Shown: positions 16,481 to 24,998, counted from the first letter of the stretch. The stretch is 40,840 nt of DNA from Desulfallas thermosapovorans DSM 6562 (GCF_008124625.1 NZ_VNHM01000021.1:1-40840); one strand, 5' to 3'. Translations and numbers: made by a program. The notes: generated from the sequence alone by a model not told the origin.

Positions 16481-17009
16481 AACTCATTTTCTCAAGTATA
16501 TTTACAACATTATATTTGCCATCCATATGATCCACCCGGGCGTCATCCCAGGTGATCACCAGAGCGTTTTCCAAAAGATCCTCCGGTAAATCGTTAATCC
16601 CTTCGGATATTCTGTAATTTACCCCCAGGTCGTGCGCGGCAATTTTTAATACGGCCAGCACATCGCCGGGGCTTCCGCAGAGTATGATTTCCTTTACGGG
16701 GCCATAAGTAACCTGGTGTTCGGTTATAACTTGTTCCATCGCCCGGCTTATTTTGATGATCTGCTTGTATGCTGCTTTAAGATACTGATAAGCCAGCCGG
16801 GTTTTTTCAGCCATGCCCCTGGGGGTTAGAATATAACGCAGCGTCCTGCCGTTGACCCTTTCCAGCTTGACCAGCCCTTTATGGACCATTTTTTTCAGCA
16901 GTAGGTTTACGGTGCCCACCGAAAGGCCGGTCCTGCTGGCGATTTGACGCTGGGATAAATCTTTGTTTTTCTCTATATGACTTAATATTTCATATTCATG
17001 AATCGACAT
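16479..17009 (-). CDS. MarR-like winged-helix regulator with a C-terminal Rossmann-like domain
   Basis: 176 residues. The N-terminal winged helix is clear: EYEILSHIEKNKDLSQRQIA, then the recognition helix SVGTVNLLLKKMVHKGLVKL and a wing GRTLRYILTPRGM. After a helical linker (residues about 65-100), the C-terminal part VKEIILCGSPGDVLAVLKIA looks like a Rossmann-type strand-loop-helix with an altered glycine loop. Similar regulators occur in polysaccharide loci, where they may control transcription or sense a nucleotide-sugar; this is inferred. The RBS AGGTG is about 5 bases from ATG and is directly preceded by a (TA)9 tract. Related palindromes lie on both sides, suggesting autoregulation and control of hicBA. 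Confidence 0.8.
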   Translation of the reverse strand: MSIHEYEILSHIEKNKDLSQRQIASRTGLSVGTVNLLLKKMVHKGLVKLERVNGRTLRYILTPRGMAEKTRLAYQYLKAAYKQIIKISRAMEQVITEHQVTYGPVKEIILCGSPGDVLAVLKIAAHDLGVNYRISEGINDLPEDLLENALVITWDDARVDHMDGKYNVVNILEKMS

Positions 17010-17017
17010 TTTTCACC

Positions 17018-17036
17018 TATATATATATATATATAT
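17018..17036. repeat. (TA)9 dinucleotide tract beside the regulator RBS
   Basis: Nine TA units plus one T, directly upstream of the AGGTG ribosome site of the regulator. Slippage in such a tract would change the spacing between promoter and RBS. It could also include the -10 region. Confidence 0.85.
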
Positions 17037-17043
17037 TACCGAA

Positions 17044-17078
17044 CCGCACCCGAACACTTTTACCTGGTTAGGGTGCGG
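17044..17078. other. GC-rich hairpin CCGCACCC/GGGTGCGG
   Basis: Perfect 8-base arms (17044-17051 and 17071-17078) with a 19-base loop. No T-run follows on either strand, so it is not a normal terminator. It sits between the (TA)9 tract and the long palindrome, in the presumed leader or promoter of the regulator gene. Confidence 0.7.
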
Positions 17079-17080
17079 GC

Positions 17081-17107
17081 TAAAATGTTCAATCATTGAA
17101 CATTTTA
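17081..17107. promoter_or_regulatory. Perfect 27-bp palindrome upstream of the regulator (probable operator)
   Basis: Arms TAAAATGTTCAAT and ATTGAACATTTTA around a single C. It lies about 75-100 bases upstream of the regulator start and between it and recombinase 2. The same core reappears, less perfectly, at 16458-16480. Confidence 0.75.
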
Positions 17108-17190
17108 ACTCAGGACAAAAATTTTGTCAATATAGGCAGGTTATTCCCTTAATATTAAAAAATGATATATCCCACATTTTATCACTCAAA

Positions 17191-18072
17191 TTACCGCAAC
17201 CAGAACCTGTACAATGCCCGGCGTTCCTTTATTTCATCCACTTTAGCCGCCAGTTCATAGATAGCTTCCGGGGCGGTTTTAGCGTAGCGCCGGGTGGTGG
17301 AAATGTCGGCGTGCCCCAGCACGTCCTGCACTTTATCTATAAAGACTCCCCTTTGCAATAGTTGGGTGCCCGTGGTATGCCGGCACCGGTGGGAGTGGAA
17401 GGCCACTCCGGTTTCCAGGCGGCATTTGCGGGCCCACCATTTAAAGGCATGACTGGTAACCCCGAATAAAGGTTCATCGTCCCGGCGGTCCCCCACGAAG
17501 TCAATTAATTCATTTACCACCCCGGCATCAATAACGGGCACATACCGCTCCTTGTCCCCTTTACCATGCCGTACCCGGAAGATATAGCCGCCGTTGTCCA
17601 GCACAATGATATCGTTAGGGGTAACGGAGGATACTTCACTCACCCTCATGCCGGTGGCCAGCATGGTGCGATAGCCAAGGGCCATATGGCGGGGGATGGT
17701 TTTCAGCCACCGGTTGAATATCTTCAGTTCTTCCGGCGTCATGAAGCGGGGCAGGGATTGGCCTTCCTTGACCCGCAAACGGCGGGTGATAATGGGATTG
17801 CCCTGCACCTCCTGCTCATCCACCAGAAAGTCATAAAAACTTTTCAAGGCGGCCAGCACCGCGTTGATGGTGCGGGGTTTTAATCCCTGCTGCACCAGGT
17901 GGTTGCGAAACTGTTTGACTTGCTTCAAAGTCAGGGTGGTAAAGTCCAGCCCGCTACTTTCCACAAAGGATATGAATTTATCTAAATGGTAGCTGTAATT
18001 GCTTAATGTATGCGCCGAGCTGCCTTTCATTTTCAGTTCGGTTAGGTAACTTTTCACCTGCAGGCGGAGCAT
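17191..18072 (-). CDS. Tyrosine recombinase/integrase 2
   Basis: 293 residues. Same architecture as recombinase 1: N-terminal core-binding domain with THLSNY-like helix HTLSNYSYHLDKFISF, then catalytic Arg in TMLATGMRVSEVSS, Lys in RVRHGKGDKERYVP, HxxR in SHRCRHTTGTQLLQ, His in LGHADISTTRRY and nucleophile Tyr in RRYAKTAP. All catalytic residues are present. The two recombinases agree closely through long segments such as LRVKEGQ-LP-FMT and STTRRYAKTAPEA, so they are diverged duplicates. It lies just downstream of the HEPN/MNT pair (18 bases). It may act with recombinase 1 on shared sites. Confidence 0.9.
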   Translation of the reverse strand: MLRLQVKSYLTELKMKGSSAHTLSNYSYHLDKFISFVESSGLDFTTLTLKQVKQFRNHLVQQGLKPRTINAVLAALKSFYDFLVDEQEVQGNPIITRRLRVKEGQSLPRFMTPEELKIFNRWLKTIPRHMALGYRTMLATGMRVSEVSSVTPNDIIVLDNGGYIFRVRHGKGDKERYVPVIDAGVVNELIDFVGDRRDDEPLFGVTSHAFKWWARKCRLETGVAFHSHRCRHTTGTQLLQRGVFIDKVQDVLGHADISTTRRYAKTAPEAIYELAAKVDEIKERRALYRFWLR

Positions 18073-18090
18073 AGTTTACCTCACGTGCTA

Positions 18091-18567
18091 CTATTCTTGT
18101 ATCTCAGTCAACAGATCCAGAAAGGTTTCAAGGTTATCCTTAAACTCACTAAAGGTTGGCACCAAATCCCGAACCAGGGGTTCCATCCTGGCCCATTCAA
18201 GTTCATACCCGTATAAGTTGCGAAAACGATGTCTAAAGCCCAGGTATTGCTGCAACTCCCCCAACAAATGATCATTGATAACCGCAGGTCTTTTGGAGGG
18301 AATGTCCAGCGTCATTTGCTCCAGCAGGTCACGGTGCCACCCCTGTGATTTAGGCACCACTTGATCAATTTCACGGGCTATGCTAATGAAGATTTTCTCT
18401 ATTCCGGAGTAAAAATCGTGCAGTATTGAGGCATAAGCCCTGAGTTTAACGCTTTTGAGCTTTTGTTCTTTGAGTTTTGCCAGGGTTTTTAACTCGTCCT
18501 GCAGCTTTTCCAATTGGTCTAACTCTTTCCGAATGCGTGCTTCCAGCAAAATTAAGTTTGGGATCAT
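18091..18567 (-). CDS. hepT: HepT-like HEPN ribonuclease toxin
   Basis: 158 residues, all-helical, no signal peptide. The conserved end RHRFRNLYGYELEWARM is the HEPN motif region; the catalytic Arg and the downstream polar-x-Tyr pattern are recognisable although it is not a strict RX4-6HXY. LRAYASILHDFYSGIEKIFI matches the first helices of HepT-like proteins. These act as RNases that are silenced when the paired MNT protein AMPylates them. Its ATG overlaps the end of the MNT gene by four bases, the normal antitoxin-first arrangement. Confidence 0.8.
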   Translation of the reverse strand: MIPNLILLEARIRKELDQLEKLQDELKTLAKLKEQKLKSVKLRAYASILHDFYSGIEKIFISIAREIDQVVPKSQGWHRDLLEQMTLDIPSKRPAVINDHLLGELQQYLGFRHRFRNLYGYELEWARMEPLVRDLVPTFSEFKDNLETFLDLLTEIQE

Positions 18568-18929
18568 AACTCCAACCCCTTTTGGAGAATATAATCCCTC
18601 ACTTCAGGGTCGATTCTTTCCAGCTCAATCAGGTCAAAGTCAAACGGGTGTAGTATATCCATGACCTCTGCGTATACCCGCCAGAAGTTCTGTTCACTAC
18701 TCAAGTTTAATGTGGCAATGTCTATATCGGAATGCTCCATAAATTTGTCCTTTTCCAGCAAGGAACCAAATAAGAACACCCGGCACTGATAAGCCTGTTT
18801 TAAATGCTCAGCGGCCTTGCGGGCCAGGGTAATAGCTTTTTTGTAGCGGGCCTCCAGTTCCTGCTCCCTCTTCTTTTTTCGTTCAAGCCACCCGGCGCGG
18901 TAGCCGGCCAGTTGTTTTGGTGTTAACAC
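18564..18929 (-). CDS. mntA: MNT-type nucleotidyltransferase antitoxin
   Basis: About 121 residues from GTG at 18929 (GGGGTGG about 5 bases upstream). A longer frame from 18971 is possible, but its first residues lack family character. The nucleotidyltransferase signature is intact: FLFGSLLEKDKFMEHSDIDI, the GSx10DxD metal-binding motif, with a later acidic residue in FDFDLIELE. MntA proteins AMPylate the tyrosine of HepT toxins. A TGGTATAAT extended -10 on the minus strand (TATAAT at 18953-18948) sits about 19 bases ahead of the GTG, so the pair probably has its own promoter. Confidence 0.85.
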   Translation of the reverse strand: MLTPKQLAGYRAGWLERKKKREQELEARYKKAITLARKAAEHLKQAYQCRVFLFGSLLEKDKFMEHSDIDIATLNLSSEQNFWRVYAEVMDILHPFDFDLIELERIDPEVRDYILQKGLEL

Positions 18930-19109
18930 AATAACCACCCCGGCATTATTATACCAAACTACCGCAGCCAAAAACTGTATGACTTCCTATACAACTCGAA
19001 AGAATTTTTTTATTTAGCGCCGGTAAAGACCCTCCATTTTACACACTGGTTTCGTATTTAATATTGTAAGCACACCATGTATAGTTTTATATAATCTGAC
19101 GGGACAGGT

Positions 19110-20945
19110 TTACACTGCCCTCACTTTTCTGTAACACTTGAAATTGGGCAGTATGGCCGCCAGAGCGGCAAATACATCTTCATCCTTAATCCGGGTGGTT
19201 TTTTGGGCCAAAAGCAACAGCTCCTGCTCCAGAGCGGCTATATCCACCAGGCAAGGTTTGGCTACAAATATTCTTTTATGCTTGGTGGCAGCGGAGCCCT
19301 CTTCGGCGGTGAGCAGTTCTTCAAAAAGTTTTTCACCGGGCCTGGCACCGATAAATTTTATTTTAATGTCTTTTTCGGGTTCCAAACCGGAGAGCCTGAT
19401 CATTTCGCAGGCCAGGTCCACTATTTTCACCGGTTCACCCATGTCCAGTATGAACACTTCGCCCCCGTCCGCCATGGAACCGGCCTGGATGACCAGCTGC
19501 ACCGCTTCGGGGATGGTCATGAAGTAGCGTTTCATCTCCGGGTCGGTGACGGTAACCGGGCCGCCGTTTTTAATTTGTTCTTCGAAGATGGGCACCACAC
19601 TACCCCGGCTGCCCAGTACGTTGCCGAACCGCACGGCCACGAACCGGGTGTGGCTGATCCGGGCCATGTGCTGCACAATGAGCTCGGCCATGCGTTTGGT
19701 GGCCCCCATAACGCTGGAGGGGTTTACTGCTTTGTCGGTGGATATCAGTACAAAGGTTTTGGCACCCGCCCTGTCCGCTGCCTCGGCCAGGTTTTTGGTA
19801 CCGAATATGTTCGTTTTCACTGCTTCGTCCGGGTGTAATTCCATCAGGGGCACATGCTTGTGCGCGGCGGCGTGGAAGACCAATCCCGGCCGGTTTTGTT
19901 GAAATATGTAATTAATCTTGGGCTGATCCCGTACGTCGGCGATTTCTATACCCAGGGGAAGATCCGGATACTTGGCGGACAGCTCCAGCCATATTTTATG
20001 GATACTGTTTTCTCCGTGGCCTAAAAGCACCAGCTTTTTGGGGGCAAAGCCCGCCACCTGGCGGCAGAGCTCCGAGCCTATGGAGCCCCCGGCCCCGGTC
20101 ACCAGTACTGTTTCCCCTTTGATATAGTCCGATATTTCACCAAGGTTCAGTTTCACGGGCTCGCGATGCAGCAAATCTTCGATTTTCACCGGGCGCAGGT
20201 GACTGACGGATACCCGGCCGTCGATGAGCTGGTACATGCCGGGTAATATTTTTACCTCCAGGCCGGTTTGGTTACATATGGCCACCAATTCCCGAATAGT
20301 TTGTGCATCCGCAGAGGGCATGGCAATGATGATAGTTTCAATATTATAACGTTTGACCACCAGGGAGATCCGCTGCCGGCCACCCAACACCGGCAGGTCC
20401 AGCACTCGCATTCTTTGCTTGCCTTTGTCATCGTCGATAAACCCCACCGGCATAAGGCCGCTGTCATGGTTTTTCAGTTCCCGGGCCACCAGCACGCCGG
20501 CGTCCCCGGCCCCGATGATCAGGGTGCGCTTACCATAGTGACCGTTGCCTTTTTTGCGTTCCACCACCAACCGCCAGCTTAGGCGCGAAGCTCCCACCAG
20601 TAAAATTAACAGCGCCCAGGAAGATAATATGATGCTGCGGGGCAGCAGGTTTTCAAATAAATATGTAAGGGCGATGAAACCCAGGCTGCCCAGGGTTACC
20701 GCCTGTACGATGGCGATTAGTTCACTAATACTGGCATATGCCCATACCCGGTTGTATAATTTCATAACATAAAAAAAGGCCAGGTATACCAGTACCACCA
20801 TGGGAGCAATTTTGTAATACTGTAACAAGTGCGGAGCGGTTAGATCCAAACTTTCGAACCTGAAAATATAGGCAATAATAATTGACAGATTGATTAATAC
20901 AGCATCGCAAAATAGCAGCAGTGCTAATCGCGCGTGACCGTTCAT
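19110..20945 (-). CDS. pglF: PglF/CapD-type UDP-GlcNAc 4,6-dehydratase, membrane-bound
   Basis: 611 residues. Four N-terminal membrane helices (about residues 5-130), then a CoA-binding-like Rossmann domain with LIIGAGDAGVLVARELK, then the catalytic SDR domain with VLVTGAGGSIGSELCRQ, STDKAVNPSSVMGATKRMAE and ISHTRFVAVRFGNVLGSRGS. The Met-x3-Lys replacing Tyr-x3-Lys is typical of this dehydratase group. Family members remove water from UDP-GlcNAc to give the 4-keto-6-deoxy sugar, the first step to bacillosamine or related amino sugars. This fits the pglC-D-E genes 16 kb away. It is a stand-alone gene between the MNT pair and the kinase operon. Confidence 0.9.
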   Translation of the reverse strand: MNGHARLALLLFCDAVLINLSIIIAYIFRFESLDLTAPHLLQYYKIAPMVVLVYLAFFYVMKLYNRVWAYASISELIAIVQAVTLGSLGFIALTYLFENLLPRSIILSSWALLILLVGASRLSWRLVVERKKGNGHYGKRTLIIGAGDAGVLVARELKNHDSGLMPVGFIDDDKGKQRMRVLDLPVLGGRQRISLVVKRYNIETIIIAMPSADAQTIRELVAICNQTGLEVKILPGMYQLIDGRVSVSHLRPVKIEDLLHREPVKLNLGEISDYIKGETVLVTGAGGSIGSELCRQVAGFAPKKLVLLGHGENSIHKIWLELSAKYPDLPLGIEIADVRDQPKINYIFQQNRPGLVFHAAAHKHVPLMELHPDEAVKTNIFGTKNLAEAADRAGAKTFVLISTDKAVNPSSVMGATKRMAELIVQHMARISHTRFVAVRFGNVLGSRGSVVPIFEEQIKNGGPVTVTDPEMKRYFMTIPEAVQLVIQAGSMADGGEVFILDMGEPVKIVDLACEMIRLSGLEPEKDIKIKFIGARPGEKLFEELLTAEEGSAATKHKRIFVAKPCLVDIAALEQELLLLAQKTTRIKDEDVFAALAAILPNFKCYRKVRAV

Positions 20946-21249
20946 GTAAAGTCACCTCAAGGGATCATCTTATTCTGCCCATATACAGCCGGTATGCTAC
21001 CGGTCACCAAGTATAGGGACCTTTTTCCTGCTTAATATAGGACTTCCACTTTATTGCCCGGTAAGTTCTGATATATTATAATAAAATTGTAGAATGGTGT
21101 AGTGTGTATTGGTGAAACGAGTATGGTGTTATAAATGAGTACATTTTGAGCGATTGAATGTTATTTCGCTATTTTATTGGGAAACTCCTCCATGTTTGGA
21201 GGAATAAATAACAAAAAACTGAAATAAATATTAATTTTTTTTAATAAAA
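20946..21249. other. Gap between pglF and the kinase operon, no gene seen
   Basis: AT-rich and presumably holds the promoter of pglF. TATTATAATATATC on the minus strand at about 21075 is -10-like, but no good -35 is present. A small hairpin TCCTCC/GGAGGA lies at about 21187-21204. No coding frame of note. Confidence 0.5.
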
Positions 21250-21277
21250 AAAACCCGGGTATACAAGCCCGGGTTTT
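21250..21277 (-). terminator. Rho-independent terminator of the kinase operon
   Basis: AAAACCCGGG and CCCGGGTTTT arms around an 8-base loop. In the leftward direction the stem is followed by a T-run. It lies 16 bases after the BY-kinase stop. Confidence 0.9.
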
Positions 21278-21293
21278 CTTGTTCCCTAATTTT

Positions 21294-22013
21294 TTATAAA
21301 GCTACTTTGGGCATGCTCTTTTTTTTATCATCCTTGGCATAGTAATAATAGTGGTAATAATAATTGCTGCTGTTGGCGTCCACCTGGTTCAGCACTACAC
21401 CGATTATTTTGGCGTTAGCCTTTTCCAGTGACGATTTGGCCTCTTGCACCATCTCAATTTTGGTGGAAGCAGTTTTTACCACCAGTAGCACTCCGTCCAC
21501 CATAGCGGACAGCAGTGATGCATCGGTTACCGTCAAAGCAGGTGGCGAGTCCACCAGAACAATGTCATAGGCCTCCCGGGCAGCGTTTATCAAGGCGGCC
21601 ATTTTATCGGAGGCTATTAGTTCCGCCGGATTGGGGGGGATCGGCCCGCAAGTCAATACATCCAATCCGAGCACTTCGGTACTCTGCACCACCCGGCTGA
21701 GTTCCTGGCCGTTTACCAAACAGTTCGTTACCCCAACTGTATTATTTAACATAAAGTTATTATGCTGCACCGGTTTTCTCAGGTCGCAGTCCATAATCAG
21801 CACTTTTTGCCCGGCCTGGGCCAGTACCACCCCCAAGTTGGATGTGGTACTGGATTTACCCTCATCGGGTAAGGTGCTGGTGACCAAAATAGTCCGGTAG
21901 GGCTTGTCTACCCCCGCAAAACTTAAATTGGTACGCAAGGTACGGAATGCCTCCGCAAAGGGTGAACGGATGTCGACACTGCTGAAAACCGGGCTGCTAT
22001 GCTTTTTTGGCAT
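21294..22013 (-). CDS. cpsD: CpsD/CapB-family bacterial tyrosine kinase
   Basis: 239 residues. BY-kinase motifs are all visible: Walker A TSTLPDEGKSST at about 45-56, Walker A' VLIMDCDLRKP at 71-81 and Walker B IVLVDSPP at 151-158. The C-terminus carries the autophosphorylated tyrosine cluster (seven Tyr in NYYYHYYYY). In Firmicutes this cytoplasmic kinase needs a separate membrane adaptor, here the gene just upstream, with which it overlaps by 17 bases. The cycle of phosphorylation and dephosphorylation tunes polymer length and export. AGGGGG about 8 bases before the ATG supports the start. It is the last gene before a strong terminator. Confidence 0.93.
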   Translation of the reverse strand: MPKKHSSPVFSSVDIRSPFAEAFRTLRTNLSFAGVDKPYRTILVTSTLPDEGKSSTTSNLGVVLAQAGQKVLIMDCDLRKPVQHNNFMLNNTVGVTNCLVNGQELSRVVQSTEVLGLDVLTCGPIPPNPAELIASDKMAALINAAREAYDIVLVDSPPALTVTDASLLSAMVDGVLLVVKTASTKIEMVQEAKSSLEKANAKIIGVVLNQVDANSSNYYYHYYYYAKDDKKKSMPKVAL

Positions 22014-23349
22014 TTAATAACCCCCTAACGGATTTATTACCGGAACCCCTGTAGAACGGAATAGTACCCACCACCGGTAATCCCAGGTGTTTTTGCACAT
22101 CGTCGGGACTTTTGATGGTATTATCCATAAATTCCAATACAAAGGCCAAGCCCACCGCCACCATCAACCCCAACACCAGGGCTATTGCCATGTTAAGCTG
22201 TTTGTTCGGCTTTACCGGGTTGGCGGGCACCAGGGCCGGCGAAGCAATATTAATGCTGGTCTCGCCCATATCGATGGATTTGGCGATTTGGGTTTGGGTG
22301 ATCTTTTGGGCCAGCATGTTTTGAGTTTCTTCCAGCCGGCTTATTTCATTTTGCAGCTGCTGCTGTTTAATTTGCTTGGCACTTAGCACTGTCTGCAGCG
22401 AGGCCAGCTGTGCCCGCAGCCGCTCGATGGCTTCGTTCATGGCCGCTAGGCCGGCGGTCTTTTCCGCCAGTTGGGCTTCCTTTTCGTTTAACTGCTGGGA
22501 CAGGCTAACATAAACTTGGTTGGCTTCCTCCGAGACAATAACCCCCGTGCCATCCTGGCTCACTCTGTCAACGGTGATGGTTTCCGGGGTCTGGGCCAGC
22601 TTGGCCCTTAAACTGGCCACACCGGCCTCCAACTGCCTTGCCTCGGCATAGGCTAGATCCGCTTGGGTCTGGTAGGCGTTTAAATCGTCGGTCAAGCTGG
22701 CAAACTGTTTTTGCAGGTATTCCACACTTTGAGCGTCGGAATTAAATAGCCTGTATTCTTCCAAAAGCGCGTTCAATTGTTTATCGGTTTCTTCCTTTTG
22801 TTCCAATAAAAAGTCGGTGGAGCGTGTCATCTGCTGCTGGTTTTTTTCCGATAGGTATTCCAGGTATACTTCACCCAGCGCATTGGCCACGTCGGCGGCC
22901 AGCCTCGGGTCGGTGTGCTGCACCCTGAGCTCTATAATGTTGCTGTCCTTGGCCACTTCGGCCTTAACCATACCCGCCAGGTTTTTAGCCTTGTACCCCT
23001 GTTCGTCCAGATTAAGTTTGTCGACCACCCGCTGGTACATGGTATCACTGGTTAACTGGCTGACATAGGTATTCATGGTCATGAGGGGTAGCCGGGATAT
23101 AGTATTGATCACTGATTCCAGATCGTTACCGCTTTGCAAAGAGGCCGGCTGGTTGCCAACAGGCATGGTGACCAGCAGCATGGATCTGGCTTCATATACC
23201 GGGTCCATGACAAAATAACTCATCACGGCACTGGTAAGCAATGCCAGCAGGGTGATGATCACAATCACCTTGCTCCATTTTTTGAGCACCCCGAATATTT
23301 GCCGCAGGTCTATTTCGTCGGACTCTATGTAGTCAGGTTTTTCAGACAT
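21997..23349 (-). CDS. cpsC: Wzz-type chain-length determinant and kinase adaptor
   Basis: 450 residues. TM1 at about residues 31-50, a large extracytoplasmic part with coiled-coil segments (about 160-370, for example LNEKEAQLAEKTAGLAAMNE), then the Pro-rich PALVPANPVKPNK motif and TM2 at about 390-410. A short cytoplasmic tail activates the kinase. Family role: sets polysaccharide chain length and recruits the BY-kinase. Compared with streptococcal CpsC (about 230 residues), this is a longer version with an expanded coiled coil. AGGAG precedes the ATG. Confidence 0.9.
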   Translation of the reverse strand: MSEKPDYIESDEIDLRQIFGVLKKWSKVIVIITLLALLTSAVMSYFVMDPVYEARSMLLVTMPVGNQPASLQSGNDLESVINTISRLPLMTMNTYVSQLTSDTMYQRVVDKLNLDEQGYKAKNLAGMVKAEVAKDSNIIELRVQHTDPRLAADVANALGEVYLEYLSEKNQQQMTRSTDFLLEQKEETDKQLNALLEEYRLFNSDAQSVEYLQKQFASLTDDLNAYQTQADLAYAEARQLEAGVASLRAKLAQTPETITVDRVSQDGTGVIVSEEANQVYVSLSQQLNEKEAQLAEKTAGLAAMNEAIERLRAQLASLQTVLSAKQIKQQQLQNEISRLEETQNMLAQKITQTQIAKSIDMGETSINIASPALVPANPVKPNKQLNMAIALVLGLMVAVGLAFVLEFMDNTIKSPDDVQKHLGLPVVGTIPFYRGSGNKSVRGLLNAKKA

Positions 23350-23452
23350 TACTTCACACTCCTGTGTAATGTTTAACTATCTAATTGGATAAATTAGTTA
23401 TCTCGCCCGCCAAGGGCCTTTTGTCCGGCAAGCCCTACAAACACGGCGCAAC

Positions 23453-24256
23453 TTAGCGACTGGTGAATTTCTTGCGCCATAGCCTGCCCAAAAAGCCCAG
23501 CTTACTTTTATTGACCTCCTTCTCCAACACAGGTGGCCGAGCCGGAGCATGCCCTTGGAGCAATCGTTCCGGGTTGTCCATCGTCAGCAGTTCCCCCAGG
23601 CCCGCACTGTACCCCTCGGCCACCCGGCAGGCTTTGGCCAGATCGGGAGAGCGGCCGCCGGTGCCGTGGGCATCGCTGCCGATAAAATGGTAGCAGCCAT
23701 CCAGCAGGTAATCTATGGCTACCTGGCGCACCCGGCTGCCGAATAAACCGGTGAGACTGCCCGCAGTGCACTGGCACAGCGCCCCTCTGTCAATAAAGGA
23801 GAGCAGCAAATCCGGGTCCTCAATAAACCTTCTATTCCGCTCGGGATGGGCAATAACGGGAGTTACACCCTGCAGGGCGATTTCAAAAAGTGTTTGGTTG
23901 GCATACACCGGGATTTCCCCGGCAGGGAATTCCACCAGCAGGTATTTGCCACCGTCATACAGCGTCAGCGCCCGGCCTTCTTTTAGCCAGCGCGGTATTT
24001 CCGGTTCCAGCATATATTCCGCCCCGGGATATACTGCAAGGGGTATGTTATGGGTTTGCAGCACGCCACGCAATTCCTGCACCGCAGCCAATATTTTTTC
24101 CCGGGTGTTATTATACACACCGGTCATAACATGAGGAGTGGCCACCACCGCTTTAATACCACCGGCCACGGCACAGCGGGCCATTTCCAGTGATTCCTCC
24201 GTGTCCCGGGAACCGTCATCCAGACCGGGAAGTATGTGTATATGTAAATCAATCAT
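23453..24256 (-). CDS. cpsB: CpsB/YwqE-type PHP protein-tyrosine phosphatase
   Basis: About 267 residues from ATG at 24256 (GGCGAGG about 7 bases upstream). An open frame extends to 24499, but it overlaps the preceding gene and the extra part lacks family character. Metal-binding PHP motifs: IDLHIHILPGLDDGS, ATPHVMTGVYNN, VIAHPERNRRF and FIGSDAHGTGGR. Such Mn-dependent phosphatases reverse tyrosine phosphorylation of the CpsD-type kinase. It starts eight bases inside the end of the preceding membrane-protein gene, so the two are translationally coupled. Confidence 0.92.
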   Translation of the reverse strand: MIDLHIHILPGLDDGSRDTEESLEMARCAVAGGIKAVVATPHVMTGVYNNTREKILAAVQELRGVLQTHNIPLAVYPGAEYMLEPEIPRWLKEGRALTLYDGGKYLLVEFPAGEIPVYANQTLFEIALQGVTPVIAHPERNRRFIEDPDLLLSFIDRGALCQCTAGSLTGLFGSRVRQVAIDYLLDGCYHFIGSDAHGTGGRSPDLAKACRVAEGYSAGLGELLTMDNPERLLQGHAPARPPVLEKEVNKSKLGFLGRLWRKKFTSR

Positions 24257-24914
24257 TGACATACCTCGCCATTTGCTGCAGCATTTCTTTGCGCAGCTGG
24301 CTTTTTTGTTCCTTATAATGCTTTTCCGCCCGGTCGGCCATATCAGTGGACAATCCCTGGGCCTGCAGTTCGGCCCGCATATTACCCAGAACTCTGTTGA
24401 AGCTGCGATCGGCTTCCTTCTCCAACTGTTTTCCGGCGTCCACATACGCAAGGGCCAACCGGCCGATGGAGATATCCTTTTGCCCCTTTTGGACGGCAAT
24501 GTAGTCCGCTTTGGCGGATTCCACCAAACGGTTTATCTCCTGGCGGTACCGGGCTTCCATGGTTGAAAATATTTTTGTGTATGTATTCTCAATAATAGCT
24601 TTTTTTTCTGTCTTGTTTAACTCCGGGTCATAGGATATGTTTACATTCCCCGCAGGAGTAAATGTGACATAACTTGGCCAGTCCAGCTCCTTTATTTCCA
24701 CATCCCAACCCGGCCTGACATCACCGCCGGGGGTAGTGCCCGTAGGGTCTTCTCCCGCGGGATTATATGAAATAGGTTGAAAATCGCTCCTGCCCAGCAG
24801 GCTTGCAGCGACAACAACAGCTATACACACCAAAGCACCGGTAAGTATTACCCAACCAGCTTTTGATTGGGGCCATATTTTCTTTTTGCGCTTCTTCCTT
24901 TTGCGCAAAGGCAA
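24249..24914 (-). CDS. Membrane-anchored protein of unknown function
   Basis: 221 residues from a TTG start. A very basic N-terminus (PLRKRKKRKKKIW), one TM helix (about residues 20-41), then a Pro/Gly-rich linker and a mainly helical, charged extracytoplasmic part with coiled-coil character. I do not recognise a named family. It precedes cpsB with an eight-base overlap, so it is probably part of the polysaccharide control operon and may help anchor or scaffold the machinery. That role is inferred only from position. Confidence 0.75.
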   Translation of the reverse strand: MPLRKRKKRKKKIWPQSKAGWVILTGALVCIAVVVAASLLGRSDFQPISYNPAGEDPTGTTPGGDVRPGWDVEIKELDWPSYVTFTPAGNVNISYDPELNKTEKKAIIENTYTKIFSTMEARYRQEINRLVESAKADYIAVQKGQKDISIGRLALAYVDAGKQLEKEADRSFNRVLGNMRAELQAQGLSTDMADRAEKHYKEQKSQLRKEMLQQMARYVND

Positions 24915-24998
24915 TAAACCACCCCCGGCTTGGTCACAAAATATAGTACAGTTTTATATATTTCAACATGGATTCTGCAACTCCTGCAGCATTTTCCC

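Noticed and set aside
17018-17107. Possible CRISPR-like or array structure near the (TA)9 tract
   Set aside because: Only one dinucleotide run, one hairpin and one palindrome; no spaced direct repeats. No CRISPR array was seen anywhere in the window.
19203-19838. 211-residue plus-strand frame opposite pglF
   Set aside because: His/Gly/Phe-rich antisense shadow of a well-supported dehydratase; no ribosome site or motif.
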